Assembly (NCBI RefSeq): GCF_022012435.1
Contig: NZ_JAKLUA010000019.1
Coordinates: forward strand, 1-64,000
DNA length: 64,000 nt
From: Bradyrhizobium zhengyangense
Lineage (GTDB): Bacteria > Pseudomonadota > Alphaproteobacteria > Rhizobiales > Xanthobacteraceae
Direction of reading: 5' to 3'
Part shown: positions 32,780 through 41,956 of the stretch, one piece after another
How positions within the stretch are numbered: the first letter of the stretch is position 1
Layout of the letters: every line of letters starts with the position of its first letter
The notes under the pieces: model-generated
What the model was told of the DNA's origin: nothing
Database searches by the model: none
Seen by the model: the letters and a program-made list of their open reading frames with translations, nothing else
Position numbers and translations under genes: made by a program

Positions 32780-34738
32780 ATGCGCAGGATCGTCACGAGC
32801 CTCATCGGGATCGCTTGCCTCTTCCCCCCGGCCTCGCGCGCCGAGATCGTCCGCTTCGACATCATTGAACGCGTGCCAGCCTTTGCCGGGCGCAGCTTTG
32901 GCAATGTCGGCACCTATGAGCGCATCACCGCGCGCGCGATCTTCGCGCTTAATCCGGCTGATGAGCGCAACGCCGTCATTACCGATCTTGCGCTCGCCCC
33001 GCGCAATACCGACGGCAAGGTCGAGGCCACCGCCGATGTCGTGATCCTCAGGCCTAGCGATCCCACCCACGGCAACGGCACGCTGCTGCTGGATGTGCCC
33101 AATCGCGGCCGCAAGCTCGCACCGCAATTGTTTGACGATTCCGCCCAGCCCGGCGCCAACAATGCCGACAAGGCCGAGGATGCCGGCATCGGCTTCCTGC
33201 ATCGCCAGGGCTATACGATGGTCTGGGTCGGCTGGCAGGGTGACATCCCGTCCAAGCCCGGGCAGCTCGCGATGAGCGCGCCGATGATCAAAAGCATCAC
33301 AGGCCCTGCACGCGAAGAGGTGATCTTCGACAACACCACAAGTCCCGCACGCGCAAAGCTGACCTGGCCCGCGGCGGACGCCGCCAACCTCAACGTCACC
33401 GTGCGCGCGGCCTGGGCCGATCCGCGGCAGACGCCACCAGGCCTTTCTGCCAAACTCGTCGATCCCGCGACCGTGGAGATCACCAGGCCCGACGGCTTTG
33501 ATGCCGGCGCGCTCTACGAGATCACCTACACCGCGCGCGATCCGGTGCCGCTCGGCATGGGCTTTGCCGCCGTGCGCGATGTCGTCAGCTTCCTCCGCCA
33601 CGACGAGACGCCAGCCAATCCGCTGATCGAAGGCCTGCATCCCTCGGTCAGCCGCGCCATTGGTTTTGGCGTCTCGCAATCCGGCCGCTTCCTGCGAGAC
33701 TTCCTCTATCTCGGCTTCAACGAGGATCTGCAGGGCCGGATGGTGTTCGACGGATTGATGCCGCACGTCGCCGGCACGCGGCGGATGGCGACCAATGTCC
33801 GCTTCGGTCAACCTGGTCGCAACCCGCGCCATATGCAGGATCCGGCGTGGCAGGCCGATCTCTTCCCCTTCACCTATGCAAGCCTCAGCGATCCCTATTC
33901 CGGCAAGACCGACGGCCTGCTCCGCCGATGCTCGCTCTCTGCGACCTGCCCGAAGGTGATGCAGACCGACAGTGAGCACGAATGGTGGGCCTCGCATGCC
34001 TCGCTGCTGGTCACCGATCTCGCCGGCAATCACATCGACCTGCCGGACAACGTCCGCGCCTACATGATCACGGGCACGCCGCATTTCGCGGAAGCCGCTG
34101 ACGTCATGAAGAAGGGCTTGCCGGCAATGTCGCTGCCGCAGAATCCCATGCATGCGGGCATGCCGATGCGCGCGCTGCTCACCGACCTCAACGCCTGGAT
34201 CAGCGACGGCACCAGGCCGCCCGCAAGCCGCGTTCCCATGCGTGCCCACGGCACGCTTGTGCCGGCGCAAGGCGCGGTACCGACCGATATCCCCGGCCTT
34301 CCCTATGCCGGCATCCACACGCTGGCCGCCTTCTCCGACCAGAGCGTGCTGCCGCCCAAGGAGATCGGCCGCTATCCCGTGTTCGTGCCGAAGGCGGATG
34401 ATGACGGCATGGCCATCGCAGGCATTCGCCAGCTTGCGCTGGCCGTGCCGCGCGCGACCTACACCGCCTGGAATCCGCGCGCGCAAGGTTTCGGCCCGAC
34501 CGCGCTCTATCCGCTGCAAGGCGCGGTGGTGCCGTTCGCACCGACGGAAGCGGCGCGGAAGGAGGTGCACGACCCCAGGCTGTCGATTGCGGAGCGATAT
34601 GCAGACGACGGCGCCTATGTGGCTGCGGTGAAGCGCGAGGCCGCACGGCAGGTCGCGGAGCGGACTCTGCTGCCGGAGGATACGGAGCGTGCGGTTGAGG
34701 CCGCAAAACAAGGCAAGCTGGCGAAGCTCGGGCCGTAG
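32780..34738 (+). CDS. Large secreted alpha/beta hydrolase-domain protein
   Basis: A 652-residue secreted protein. It starts MRRIVTSLIGIACLFPPASRAEI, a signal peptide, and continues with repeated beta strands and motifs including GYTMVWVGWQGD, GFGVSQSGRFLRDFLYLGFNED (Ser nucleophile in the G-x-S-x-S region) and CPKVMQTDSEHEWWASHASLL. This fits the alpha/beta hydrolase family of PF20091 (abhydrolase-like, about 640 aa, often annotated hypothetical). GGGAAGGG precedes the ATG at 32780, preferred over 32750. Substrate unknown. Confidence 0.82.
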   Translation: MRRIVTSLIGIACLFPPASRAEIVRFDIIERVPAFAGRSFGNVGTYERITARAIFALNPADERNAVITDLALAPRNTDGKVEATADVVILRPSDPTHGNGTLLLDVPNRGRKLAPQLFDDSAQPGANNADKAEDAGIGFLHRQGYTMVWVGWQGDIPSKPGQLAMSAPMIKSITGPAREEVIFDNTTSPARAKLTWPAADAANLNVTVRAAWADPRQTPPGLSAKLVDPATVEITRPDGFDAGALYEITYTARDPVPLGMGFAAVRDVVSFLRHDETPANPLIEGLHPSVSRAIGFGVSQSGRFLRDFLYLGFNEDLQGRMVFDGLMPHVAGTRRMATNVRFGQPGRNPRHMQDPAWQADLFPFTYASLSDPYSGKTDGLLRRCSLSATCPKVMQTDSEHEWWASHASLLVTDLAGNHIDLPDNVRAYMITGTPHFAEAADVMKKGLPAMSLPQNPMHAGMPMRALLTDLNAWISDGTRPPASRVPMRAHGTLVPAQGAVPTDIPGLPYAGIHTLAAFSDQSVLPPKEIGRYPVFVPKADDDGMAIAGIRQLALAVPRATYTAWNPRAQGFGPTALYPLQGAVVPFAPTEAARKEVHDPRLSIAERYADDGAYVAAVKREAARQVAERTLLPEDTERAVEAAKQGKLAKLGP

Positions 34739-34879
34739 CGGGCGTGTGCGCCGGCCTCGGCATCACATCAGCTTGATCGGTGCGTCGCCTTGCGAACCCT
34801 GCTCACGAAGCGTAGCCTTCCACCACAGGTCGTTTCATTCGAAAGCGATCTGTCAGGTTCGGCCTAGCGGGAGAGAGCG

Positions 34880-35512
34880 ATGGTGGACCAGGTCTCATGG
34901 CACCTTGTCGGTGACTATTTCGAAAATTGCAGTTGCAGCATCGTATGTCCGTGTCTCGTATCGGCCGGCCCCCCGCTGACCGCACGACCGACCGAGGGCT
35001 TCTGCAATGTGCCGCTGATCTTCCACGTCGAGAGTGGCCGCTACGGTGACACAGCGCTCGATGGACTGAACGTGCTGGTTATCCTCCACGCGCCGGGCGT
35101 CATGGCCGACGGAGATTGGTCGCAAGCCACTTATGTGGATCAGCGGGCAGACGATCAGCAAACCGAGGCCCTGGCTGCGATCTTCAGCGGCGCGGCCGGT
35201 GGTCCTATGGCCGCGTTCACGCCGCTGATCAGCAAGAACCTCGGGGTGAGCAAGGTCCCGATCACGTTCCGGATCGACGGTAAGACGCGGTCGGCGGAAA
35301 TCCCGGGAATTCTGCACATGTCCGTCGATCCGTTGCCGACCATGCATCCGAGCGGAGAAATCTGGGCCAACATCGGCCATCCGGTGAGCCCCGACAGAAT
35401 GGTGATGGCCGTCGGCGCTCCCGGCAATACGTTCAGCGATCACGGCATGCGCTGGGACAACTCGGGCAAGAACGGCCTCTATGCGCCGATCCAGTGGTCG
35501 AACCAGGCTTGA
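34880..35512 (+). CDS. DUF1326-family protein
   Basis: A 210-residue cytosolic-type protein of DUF1326. Diagnostic features are the N-terminal WHLVGDYFENCSCSIVCPC (a Cys-x-Cys...Cys-x-Cys cluster), EGFCNVPLIFHVESGRYGD, VLVILHAPGVMADGDW and the central EALAAIFSGAAGGPMAAF. A family link to metal (copper) handling is often made because it co-occurs with DUF2182, which follows here after 51 nt. No enzymatic role is proven. The ATG at 34880 is used and gives a family-like N-terminus. Confidence 0.85.
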   Translation: MVDQVSWHLVGDYFENCSCSIVCPCLVSAGPPLTARPTEGFCNVPLIFHVESGRYGDTALDGLNVLVILHAPGVMADGDWSQATYVDQRADDQQTEALAAIFSGAAGGPMAAFTPLISKNLGVSKVPITFRIDGKTRSAEIPGILHMSVDPLPTMHPSGEIWANIGHPVSPDRMVMAVGAPGNTFSDHGMRWDNSGKNGLYAPIQWSNQA

Positions 35513-35563
35513 TGCCGCCCCTGCCGTGACGGCTGGCGAGAAGGCCCGTAACACGCTTCGCAA

Positions 35564-36385
35564 ATGACCGACAGCGCCCTGGAAACCGTGCTGCGGCGCG
35601 ATCGCTGGATTGTCAGCGGCGCGATCGGCGGCGTCGTCGCGCTGGCATGGAGTTATGTGCTCTGGCTCGCAAACGACATGGACATGGGCGGCATGGACAT
35701 GACCGGTTTTCGCATGATTCCGGCGGGAATCGGAATCATGCTCCCGGCCAATGAGCCGTGGCGGGTAATCGAGTTTACTTACGTCTTCCTGATGTGGGTC
35801 ATCATGATGGTCGGAATGATGGCACCGTCGGCAACGCCCATGATCCTCATGTACGCCCGTGTGGCTCGACAGGCGATGGCACAGGGCAAGCCGTTCGCCG
35901 CGACGGGCTGGTTTGCGGCGGGCTATCTCCTCGCCTGGAGCGGCTTTTCGCTGGCGGCAACTTTTCTGCAATGGGTGATCGAGCGGATGGCCATGCTGGA
36001 CTCCCGGATGACGCTCGCCAATAACCTGCTCGGGGCGTTTGTGCTGATTGCGGTCGGCATCTATCAATGGACACCGCTCAAGGACGCCTGTCTCGTCCAA
36101 TGCCAGTCGCCGCTTCTATTCCTGATGCGCCACGGCGGCTTTCGCGGCCACGCGCGTGGCAGCCTTCTGCTGGGATTGCAGCACGGAGGCTATTGCGTCG
36201 GCTGCTGCTGGCTCTTGATGGCGCTTTTGTTCATCGGCGGCGTGATGAACGTGCTCTGGATCGCGCTTTTGGCCCTGCTTGTCCTGTTGGAGAAACTGAC
36301 GCCAGTCGGACGATGGATCGCGCGTGCTGCCGGCATTGCCTGTGTGGGCGCGGGCGCGTGGCTGCTGGCTTTCTCACTGCAGTGA
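35564..36385 (+). CDS. DUF2182 metal-binding-type membrane protein
   Basis: A 273-residue inner-membrane protein with about seven TM segments. A Met/Asp-rich loop (NDMDMGGMDMTGFRM) precedes FLMWVIMMVGMMAPSATPM. The motifs YQWTPLKDACLVQCQSPLLF and GGYCVGCCWLLM mark DUF2182. Met, Cys and His residues inside or next to membrane helices suggest a soft-metal (copper) transfer role, inferred by analogy. It follows the DUF1326 gene with a 51-nt gap and forms a conserved pair. Confidence 0.85.
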   Translation: MTDSALETVLRRDRWIVSGAIGGVVALAWSYVLWLANDMDMGGMDMTGFRMIPAGIGIMLPANEPWRVIEFTYVFLMWVIMMVGMMAPSATPMILMYARVARQAMAQGKPFAATGWFAAGYLLAWSGFSLAATFLQWVIERMAMLDSRMTLANNLLGAFVLIAVGIYQWTPLKDACLVQCQSPLLFLMRHGGFRGHARGSLLLGLQHGGYCVGCCWLLMALLFIGGVMNVLWIALLALLVLLEKLTPVGRWIARAAGIACVGAGAWLLAFSLQ

Positions 36386-36526
36386 GAATGTCGCACCGGC
36401 AAGGTCGGCCCGCGAGCGAGTTGACCGGCTAAACCGACCTGCGGACTGCAGCGAAAAACTTTCCTGCCGCTGTCGGAACGGGTCGCCTCCAGCCGTCCTA
36501 GGCTTGAGACAACACGGAGAGATCGC

Positions 36527-37180
36527 ATGCCCGCCCTCACGCTCACCACCTTCGATTGGGTTCCCCCGCCCCCGCGCGGTTTCGTGCGCGATCTTCGCGT
36601 GCGCTGGGCGCTGGAAGAGGCCGCGCTGCCCTATCGCGTCGCAAGCGTGCCGTTCGACGGACGCGGCGCAGAACATCTTGCGCACCAGCCCTTCGGCCAG
36701 GTGCCGTGGCTGACCGATGGCGACATCTCGATCTTCGAGAGCGGCGCGATCCTGCTGCATCTCGGCGGGCTCAGCGATAGGCTGATGCCATCAGATCCGC
36801 ACGGCCGCAGCGAAGCAACGGAATGGGTGTTCGCCGCGCTCAATTCGGTCGAGATGGCCGGCCTGCCCTGGGCCATGTCGAAGTTCATGGGTCATCCGAG
36901 CGACACGCAAGCGTGGAAATTCGTGGACGATTTCCTCAAGCTCCGCCTCAAGCATCTGGAGCCGGTGCTGGCCGGCCGTGAATGGCTGGCGGGCTCCTTC
37001 TCCGTCGCCGATATCCTGATGTCGGACGTGCTGCGCGTCGTCGATGGTTTCGACGCTCTGGCGGACAGTCCCGGCTGCCGCGCATACGTCGCGCGCGCGA
37101 TCGGCCGTCCGGCCTTCGCAAAGGCTCATGCCGATCAGATGGCGCACTTTGCTGCGGCGGATAAGACGCGCGGAATGTGA
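36527..37180 (+). CDS. Glutathione S-transferase family protein
   Basis: A 217-residue GST with N-terminal thioredoxin-like domain (TLTTFDWVPPPPRGFVRDLRV, PFGQVPWLTDGDISIFESGAIL) and C-terminal helical domain (EWLAGSFSVADILMSDVLRVV). The ATG at 36527 lies 7-8 nt after a GGAGAG sequence. Members conjugate glutathione or act as disulphide or dehalogenation enzymes; the specific substrate cannot be assigned. Confidence 0.9.
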   Translation: MPALTLTTFDWVPPPPRGFVRDLRVRWALEEAALPYRVASVPFDGRGAEHLAHQPFGQVPWLTDGDISIFESGAILLHLGGLSDRLMPSDPHGRSEATEWVFAALNSVEMAGLPWAMSKFMGHPSDTQAWKFVDDFLKLRLKHLEPVLAGREWLAGSFSVADILMSDVLRVVDGFDALADSPGCRAYVARAIGRPAFAKAHADQMAHFAAADKTRGM

Positions 37181-37273
37181 CCCACAGCACATCGTTAACC
37201 CGGTATTAGCCATAGGCTTACGGCCACTGGAACGATGCAATTTGCTTCAAATTACCCTGGCGGAAGGTGACAC

Positions 37274-37426
37274 ATGGCCCGCATCGACTATCTCAGAGAG
37301 CAAGTAGCCCGTGCCGAGCGTCTGGCGAAGGCGATCCTCGACCAGCAAACTGCGGAACGGCTGCAAGCCTTCGCCGCCGAATGCCGCGCGGAGTTGCAGG
37401 TTCTGACCGTCAAGGCCGCCGCATGA
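37274..37426 (+). CDS. 50-residue helical small protein
   Basis: A 50-residue protein: M-ARIDYLREQVARAERLAKAIL, then DQQTAERLQAFAAECRAELQ and VLTVKAAA. It is charged and helical with heptad-like spacing. GGAAGGTGA lies upstream at the correct distance. Short helical proteins like this recur in Bradyrhizobium. It converges on the 37436 gene with a 9-nt gap. Too short for the usual ORF cut-off, so often missed. Confidence 0.6.
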   Translation: MARIDYLREQVARAERLAKAILDQQTAERLQAFAAECRAELQVLTVKAAA

Positions 37427-37435
37427 AGCAGCGCA

Positions 37436-37783
37436 CTACACGAGCTTCATCGGCGTATCGGCGACCACGCGCAAATCGATGCTGCCGATGAGCGCCGACC
37501 GGCGCGCTTCCGCAGCGCCGATCGCATTGTCCGTTTGCCGCAACGTGCTGATGTTCGAGCCGAGCGAGACGATGCCGCCAAGCACCAGAGCGATCGAACC
37601 GAGCGCGGCGGTCAGACCAAAACCAAACAGTCCGAGGATAGTCACCAACAGCAGCGCCGCACCGCTGCCGATCGCGATCTTGGACGCCAAAATGATTTTC
37701 CGGCACCGCTCGGCGATCGCGGCGAGCCGTTCGATCCGGTCTTCGATGTCGGAGATTTCGTCGGTCGGATCGTCTTCGGTCAT
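37436..37783 (-). CDS. Two-TM hypothetical membrane protein
   Basis: A 115-residue protein. An acidic N-terminus (MTEDDPTDEISDIEDRIERL) leads into a helix and two hydrophobic segments (AALLLVTILGLFGFGL and LGSIALVLGGIVSLGS) with a polar C-terminus. Alternative frames extending to 37870 pass through a repeat. Probably a small inner-membrane protein; function unknown. Confidence 0.7.
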   Translation of the reverse strand: MTEDDPTDEISDIEDRIERLAAIAERCRKIILASKIAIGSGAALLLVTILGLFGFGLTAALGSIALVLGGIVSLGSNISTLRQTDNAIGAAEARRSALIGSIDLRVVADTPMKLV

Positions 37784-37803
37784 GGGATTTTGATCGAATC
37801 TGC

Positions 37804-37913
37804 AGGGTGGGTAAGCCCTGCAGATGCGCGAAGCGCATCTGCTCGGCGTAACCCACCAAAATCTCGGCACGGTCAGTTCCGGTGGTGGGTTACGGCTTCG
37901 CCTAACCCACCCT
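37804..37913. repeat. Palindromic repeat (AGGGTGGGT type)
   Basis: Outer arms AGGGTGGGT (37804-37812) and ACCCACCCT (37905-37913), with an inner hairpin CAGATGCGC/GCGCATCTG (37821-37829 and 37833-37841). It separates the 37436 gene from the carboxylase gene. The GGTGGGT core is related to the repeats at 21713, 41850 and 52926. Confidence 0.75.
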
Positions 37914-37922
37914 ACTCATTTT

Positions 37923-39455
37923 TCACAACGGCAAATTGTCGTGCTTCTTCGCCGGCGCTTCCACTTTCTTGTCTTTCAGCATCGCCAGCGCCCTCGCAAT
38001 CCGCCGACGAGTTGAATGCGGCATGATGACGTCGTCGATGTAGCCGCGCTCGGCGGCGATGAAGGGTGACAGGAAGCGGTCCTCATATTCCTTGGTGCGC
38101 GCGGCGATCTTGTCGGGATCGCCGATGTCGCTGCGGAAGATGATCTCGACCGCACCCTTGGCGCCCATCACGGCGATCTGGGCGGTCGGCCAGGCGTAGT
38201 TCATGTCGGCGCCGATTTCCTTGGACGCCATGACGTCGAAGGCGCCGCCATAGGCCTTGCGGGTGATGATCGTCACCAGCGGCACGGTGCACTGCGAGTA
38301 CGCGAACAGCAGCTTGGCGCCGTGCTTGATCAGGCCGCCATATTCCTGCGCGGTGCCTGGCAGGAAGCCCGGCACGTCGACGAAGGTGACGATCGGGATG
38401 TTGAAGGCATCACAAAAACGAACGAAGCGCGCGGCCTTGCGCGAGGCGTCGCTGTCGAGCACGCCGGCCAGCACCATCGGCTGGTTGGCGACGAAGCCGA
38501 CGGTGCGGCCCGCGATGCGGCCGAAGCCGGTGACGATGTTCTTGGCGAAGGCTTCCGCGATCTCGAAGAAGTCGCCCTCGTCCACGACCTTCAGGATCAG
38601 CTCCTTCATGTCGTAGGGCTTGTTCGGATTGTCCGGGATCAGCGTGTCCAGGGACATGTCGATGCGGGCGGTGTCGTCGAAGCTCGGCCATTCCGGCACG
38701 CCGTCGGTGTTATTAGCAGGCAGGAAGTCGATCAGGCGACGCATCTGCAGAAGCGTCTCGACGTCGTTCTCGAAGGCGCCGTCCGCGATCGAGGAGCGCG
38801 TGGCGTGCACCGAGGCACCACCGAGCTCTTCGGCGGTGACGACCTCGTTGGTCACGGTCTTCACGACGTCAGGGCCGGTGACGAACATGTAGCTGGTGTT
38901 CTTCACCATGAAGATGAAGTCGGTCATGGCGGGAGAATAGACGTCGCCGCCGGCGCAGGGGCCCATGATGACAGAGATCTGCGGGATCACGCCCGAGGCG
39001 AGCACGTTGCGGCGGAACACGTAGGAATAGCCGGCGAGCGCGGCGACGCCTTCCTGGATGCGGGCGCCGCCCGCGTCATAGAGGCCGATGATGGGCGCCC
39101 GCGCCTTCATCGCCATGTCCTGAAGTTTCGTGATTTTCAGCGCATGCGTTTCAGAGAGCGAACCGCCGAACACCGTGAAGTCTTTGGCGAAGACGAAGGT
39201 CTTGCGGCCGTTGACCGTGCCCCAGCCGGTGACGACGCCGTCGCCCGGGATCTTGTTCTTCTCCATGCCGAACTCGGTGGAGCGGTGCTCGACGAACATG
39301 TCGAACTCCTCGAACGATCCCTTGTCGAGCAGGAGCTCGATGCGCTCACGCGCGGTCAGCTTGCCGCGGGCGTGCTGCGCCTCGATGCGCTTCTCCCCGC
39401 CACCGAGCTTGGCGCCGGCACGACGGTCTTCAAGGGCGTCCAGGATATGTTTCAT
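37923..39455 (-). CDS. pccB: Acyl-CoA (propionyl-CoA) carboxylase beta subunit
   Basis: A 510-residue carboxyltransferase. Signatures are the N-terminal EDRRAGAKLGGGEKRIEAQH, GARIQEGVAALAGYS, MGPCAGGDVYSPAMTDF, and the C-terminal GAKGAVEIIFRSD of propionyl/methylcrotonyl-type carboxylases. It transfers CO2 from biotin to propionyl-CoA, feeding methylmalonyl-CoA. The length is standard. The partner alpha (biotin-carrying) subunit is not adjacent, unlike in some genomes, so it must be encoded elsewhere. Confidence 0.93.
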   Translation of the reverse strand: MKHILDALEDRRAGAKLGGGEKRIEAQHARGKLTARERIELLLDKGSFEEFDMFVEHRSTEFGMEKNKIPGDGVVTGWGTVNGRKTFVFAKDFTVFGGSLSETHALKITKLQDMAMKARAPIIGLYDAGGARIQEGVAALAGYSYVFRRNVLASGVIPQISVIMGPCAGGDVYSPAMTDFIFMVKNTSYMFVTGPDVVKTVTNEVVTAEELGGASVHATRSSIADGAFENDVETLLQMRRLIDFLPANNTDGVPEWPSFDDTARIDMSLDTLIPDNPNKPYDMKELILKVVDEGDFFEIAEAFAKNIVTGFGRIAGRTVGFVANQPMVLAGVLDSDASRKAARFVRFCDAFNIPIVTFVDVPGFLPGTAQEYGGLIKHGAKLLFAYSQCTVPLVTIITRKAYGGAFDVMASKEIGADMNYAWPTAQIAVMGAKGAVEIIFRSDIGDPDKIAARTKEYEDRFLSPFIAAERGYIDDVIMPHSTRRRIARALAMLKDKKVEAPAKKHDNLPL

Positions 39456-39599
39456 TTGCTCCGCCAGTTCTTAAGCCTTAAGTGAAGCGGGTTCTAACAC
39501 GGCATTTTGCAAGCCGGGAAGCGGCTTTCGGCGCCGCAGGGCTGCCTTGAAGTAGCGTGAAAGCGCAAGGAATTACAAGGTTTTGCCCTGGAGGCCAGG

Positions 39600-40004
39600 A
39601 TGGACGAAAGACCTGTTGAAACAGGCGCTGTGACCGGCGGCGTCAGGATCCTGCTGCGGCTCGAGGGGCTTGCTCTGTTCGCGGCCATGACTGCGCTCTA
39701 TGCGACCTGGGGCGGCTCCTGGTGGGTCTACGCCCTGCTCTTCCTGGTCCCGGATCTGAGCTTCCTGGCATACCTGTCGGACGCCAAGTTCGGGGCGCTG
39801 GTCTACAACGCCGCCCACAGCTACATGGCGCCGGTGACGCTGATGACGCTGGGTTTTGGCCTCGCCTCGTCCCTCACCCTCTCCATCGCCCTGATCTGGC
39901 TCGCCCATATCGGTATCGACCGGGCGCTGGGCTACGGCCTGAAATATTCCGCTGGCTTCGGCTTCACCCATCTGGGGCGGATCGGGCGGCAGAAGGACGC
40001 TTGA
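39600..40004 (+). CDS. DUF4260 membrane protein
   Basis: A 134-residue protein with about three TM segments. Motifs LRLEGLALFAAMTALYATWG, FLVPDLSFLAYL, AHSYMAPVTLMT and LAHIGIDRALGYGLKY fit DUF4260. It is a small inner-membrane protein of unknown role. ATG at 39600 follows GGAGG. It is divergent from the carboxylase gene. Confidence 0.85.
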   Translation: MDERPVETGAVTGGVRILLRLEGLALFAAMTALYATWGGSWWVYALLFLVPDLSFLAYLSDAKFGALVYNAAHSYMAPVTLMTLGFGLASSLTLSIALIWLAHIGIDRALGYGLKYSAGFGFTHLGRIGRQKDA

Positions 40005-40159
40005 CGCCAAAGGACGGGATGCCGACGATTTGCGCGTTCAGGTCGGTTGACCGGGCCTGCCGATTCAGGCTTGCTCCCTGCTTACGATCAGGCGCCGAAT
40101 GTTGCGTGAGCTCAGTCGGTACGGCGGCGGTCATCACGTCCGGCTGCAAGCATCACCTC

Positions 40160-40756
40160 ATGTCCGCCACAGTCGTTCCCCTGCCTCCGAACAGCGCGTC
40201 CGAGACCACCGACTTCCTGCGGCGCATGGCCAGCATGGTGTCGGGGCGGAACGGCCAGATGCTGCTGCGCGCGGCAAGTCTGATCGAGTCGCTGGCACAG
40301 CGGGCGATGTCGGCCGAACGGTTCTATCACCAGGCGCAGGAAGAGAGCACGCGTAACGCCGAACGCCACGAAGCCGCAGAGCTTGCCTCCGACGCCATGG
40401 TGGGCCAGATCGCCGCGCTGCGGGCGCAGCTTGCGGAGGTGACCGCAGCCGCGGCCGCCGAGCGCGCTGCCTTCGACACCGAGCGCGGCAAACTGCTCAG
40501 CCTGATGCAGGATGCGGAAAGCCACATCGGCAAGCTCACCACCGAGCTCGAAACCTTGCGCGCCTCCGTCGACGCTTTCAACGAGACCGCGGTCTCGGTG
40601 CCGATCGAGGTGCTGCGGCTGGCGCGGACGCAGTTCGACTATCTCTCGCGGGGCTTTGAGCGCAAAGGTGACGTGATCTCGCAGGCGATGAGCGAGATCG
40701 GCGGCTTCGCCATCGACCAGGCGCTGACGGCGAAAGAGCCGGCCGACAAGGCCTGA
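40160..40756 (+). CDS. Coiled-coil/phasin-like hypothetical protein
   Basis: A 198-residue soluble helical protein. It opens with a helical block (TDFLRRMASMVSGRNGQML), then a coiled coil (LRAQLAEVTAAAAAERAAFD) and ends with a helix around SVPIEVLRLARTQFDYLSRG. Amphipathic helices of this kind resemble phasins, but no phasin motif is certain. The start at 40160 begins MSATVVPLPPNSA. Function unknown. Confidence 0.6.
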   Translation: MSATVVPLPPNSASETTDFLRRMASMVSGRNGQMLLRAASLIESLAQRAMSAERFYHQAQEESTRNAERHEAAELASDAMVGQIAALRAQLAEVTAAAAAERAAFDTERGKLLSLMQDAESHIGKLTTELETLRASVDAFNETAVSVPIEVLRLARTQFDYLSRGFERKGDVISQAMSEIGGFAIDQALTAKEPADKA

Positions 40757-40827
40757 GGCTGCTTCGCGCAAATTGACAGCGCTGATGAGCGTTGATCTAC
40801 TTCCCAAAAATCTAAGGGGAGGATTCA

Positions 40828-41820
40828 ATGCCGACGGCATTCCGCGTCGCCGTGACACTCGTCGCGCTCTGCGTTTCATCAGGGTTCGCCGGCGCTCAAT
40901 CGCTTCCCAAGGAAGCACCAGCCCGGACCGAGATCTTCCCGATCCCGTCACTCACCCTCTCCGACCAGCAATTCCTCAACGGCGATGAAGCGTCCGGCAA
41001 GCCGGTAACCGTTGCCGGTGAATTCCGCGTGGCGCAGGGCACCGGCAAGATGCCGGTCGTGGTGCTGATACACGGCTCGAGCGGCGTCGGAGCCACTACG
41101 GAAGCCTGGGTGCACGAATTCAACGCCATGGGCATCTCGACCTTCGTGATCGACGGCTTTACCGGCCGAGGGCTGACGGTGACGGGGCCGAACCAGGCCC
41201 TGCTCGGCCGCCTCAACCTGATTATCGACATCTACCGCTCGCTGGAGATCCTGGCGAAGCATCCCCGCGTCGATCCTGATCGAATCGTGCTGATGGGCTT
41301 TTCGCGCGGCGGACAGGCGACGCTCTATGCGAGCCTCGACCGCTTCAACAAGCTCTGGAACAAGTCTGGCCTGCAGTTCGCGGCCTATATCCCGTTCTAT
41401 CCGGACTGCTCGACGACCTATCGGACGGACACCGACGTCGCCGCGCGCCCGATCCGCATCTTCCACGGCACGCCTGATGATTATAACCCCGTGAGAAGTT
41501 GCAAGGCCTTTGTCGAACGGCTGAAAGCTGCGGGCCGCGACGTGGTGCTGACCGAATATCCCGACAGCGCGCACGGCTTTGACAGCGGGCTGCTCGGCGT
41601 CAACTCGGTCGTGGTGTCGGCCAACGCCCAGACCGTGCGCAACTGCCATATCAAGGAAGGCGACCGCGGCGTGCTGATGAACGGCGATACCAACGCGCCC
41701 TTCACCTACAAGGACCCTTGCGTCGAGCTCAACCCGCATGTCGGCGGCAATCCGACAACGGCCGCGGAATCGCGCAAAGCGGTGGTGGAGTTTTTGCAGG
41801 CGCTGTTCAAGCTGGGATAG
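40828..41820 (+). CDS. Secreted dienelactone-hydrolase-family protein
   Basis: A 330-residue alpha/beta hydrolase with a signal peptide (MPTAFRVAVTLVALCVSSGFAGA). The nucleophile S159 lies in MGFSRGGQAT, with an oxyanion region VVVLIHGSSGVG (77-88), an acid in HGTPDDYN and a catalytic His in DSAHGFDSG. The dienelactone hydrolase family acts on lactones and ester bonds. GGGGAGGA precedes the ATG. Periplasmic; substrate unknown. Confidence 0.88.
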   Translation: MPTAFRVAVTLVALCVSSGFAGAQSLPKEAPARTEIFPIPSLTLSDQQFLNGDEASGKPVTVAGEFRVAQGTGKMPVVVLIHGSSGVGATTEAWVHEFNAMGISTFVIDGFTGRGLTVTGPNQALLGRLNLIIDIYRSLEILAKHPRVDPDRIVLMGFSRGGQATLYASLDRFNKLWNKSGLQFAAYIPFYPDCSTTYRTDTDVAARPIRIFHGTPDDYNPVRSCKAFVERLKAAGRDVVLTEYPDSAHGFDSGLLGVNSVVVSANAQTVRNCHIKEGDRGVLMNGDTNAPFTYKDPCVELNPHVGGNPTTAAESRKAVVEFLQALFKLG

Positions 41821-41849
41821 AGCCGACGCCGTCACGACGAACGCAGTTG

Positions 41850-41930
41850 CCGTAGGGTGGGCAAAGCGAAAGCGTGCCTACCAATTGCAGATGGTGGGCA
41901 CGGCGCTGCGCGCCTTTGCCCACCCTACGG
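41850..41930. repeat. Palindromic repeat (CGTAGGGTGGGCAAAG type)
   Basis: Perfect 17-bp inverted repeat CCGTAGGGTGGGCAAAG (41850-41866) with its complement at 41914-41930. A related copy of the element at 21713; it lies between the convergent hydrolase and FlhB-tail genes. Confidence 0.85.
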
Positions 41931-41956
41931 CATCTCGTGCTTAGCGGCGTTATGCG

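Noticed and set aside
32498..34711. A 737-aa open frame antisense to the large hydrolase gene
   Set aside because: Low-complexity, Arg/Gly/His-rich translation with no motif, opposite a signal-peptide-bearing hydrolase. Long open antisense frames are common at this GC content.
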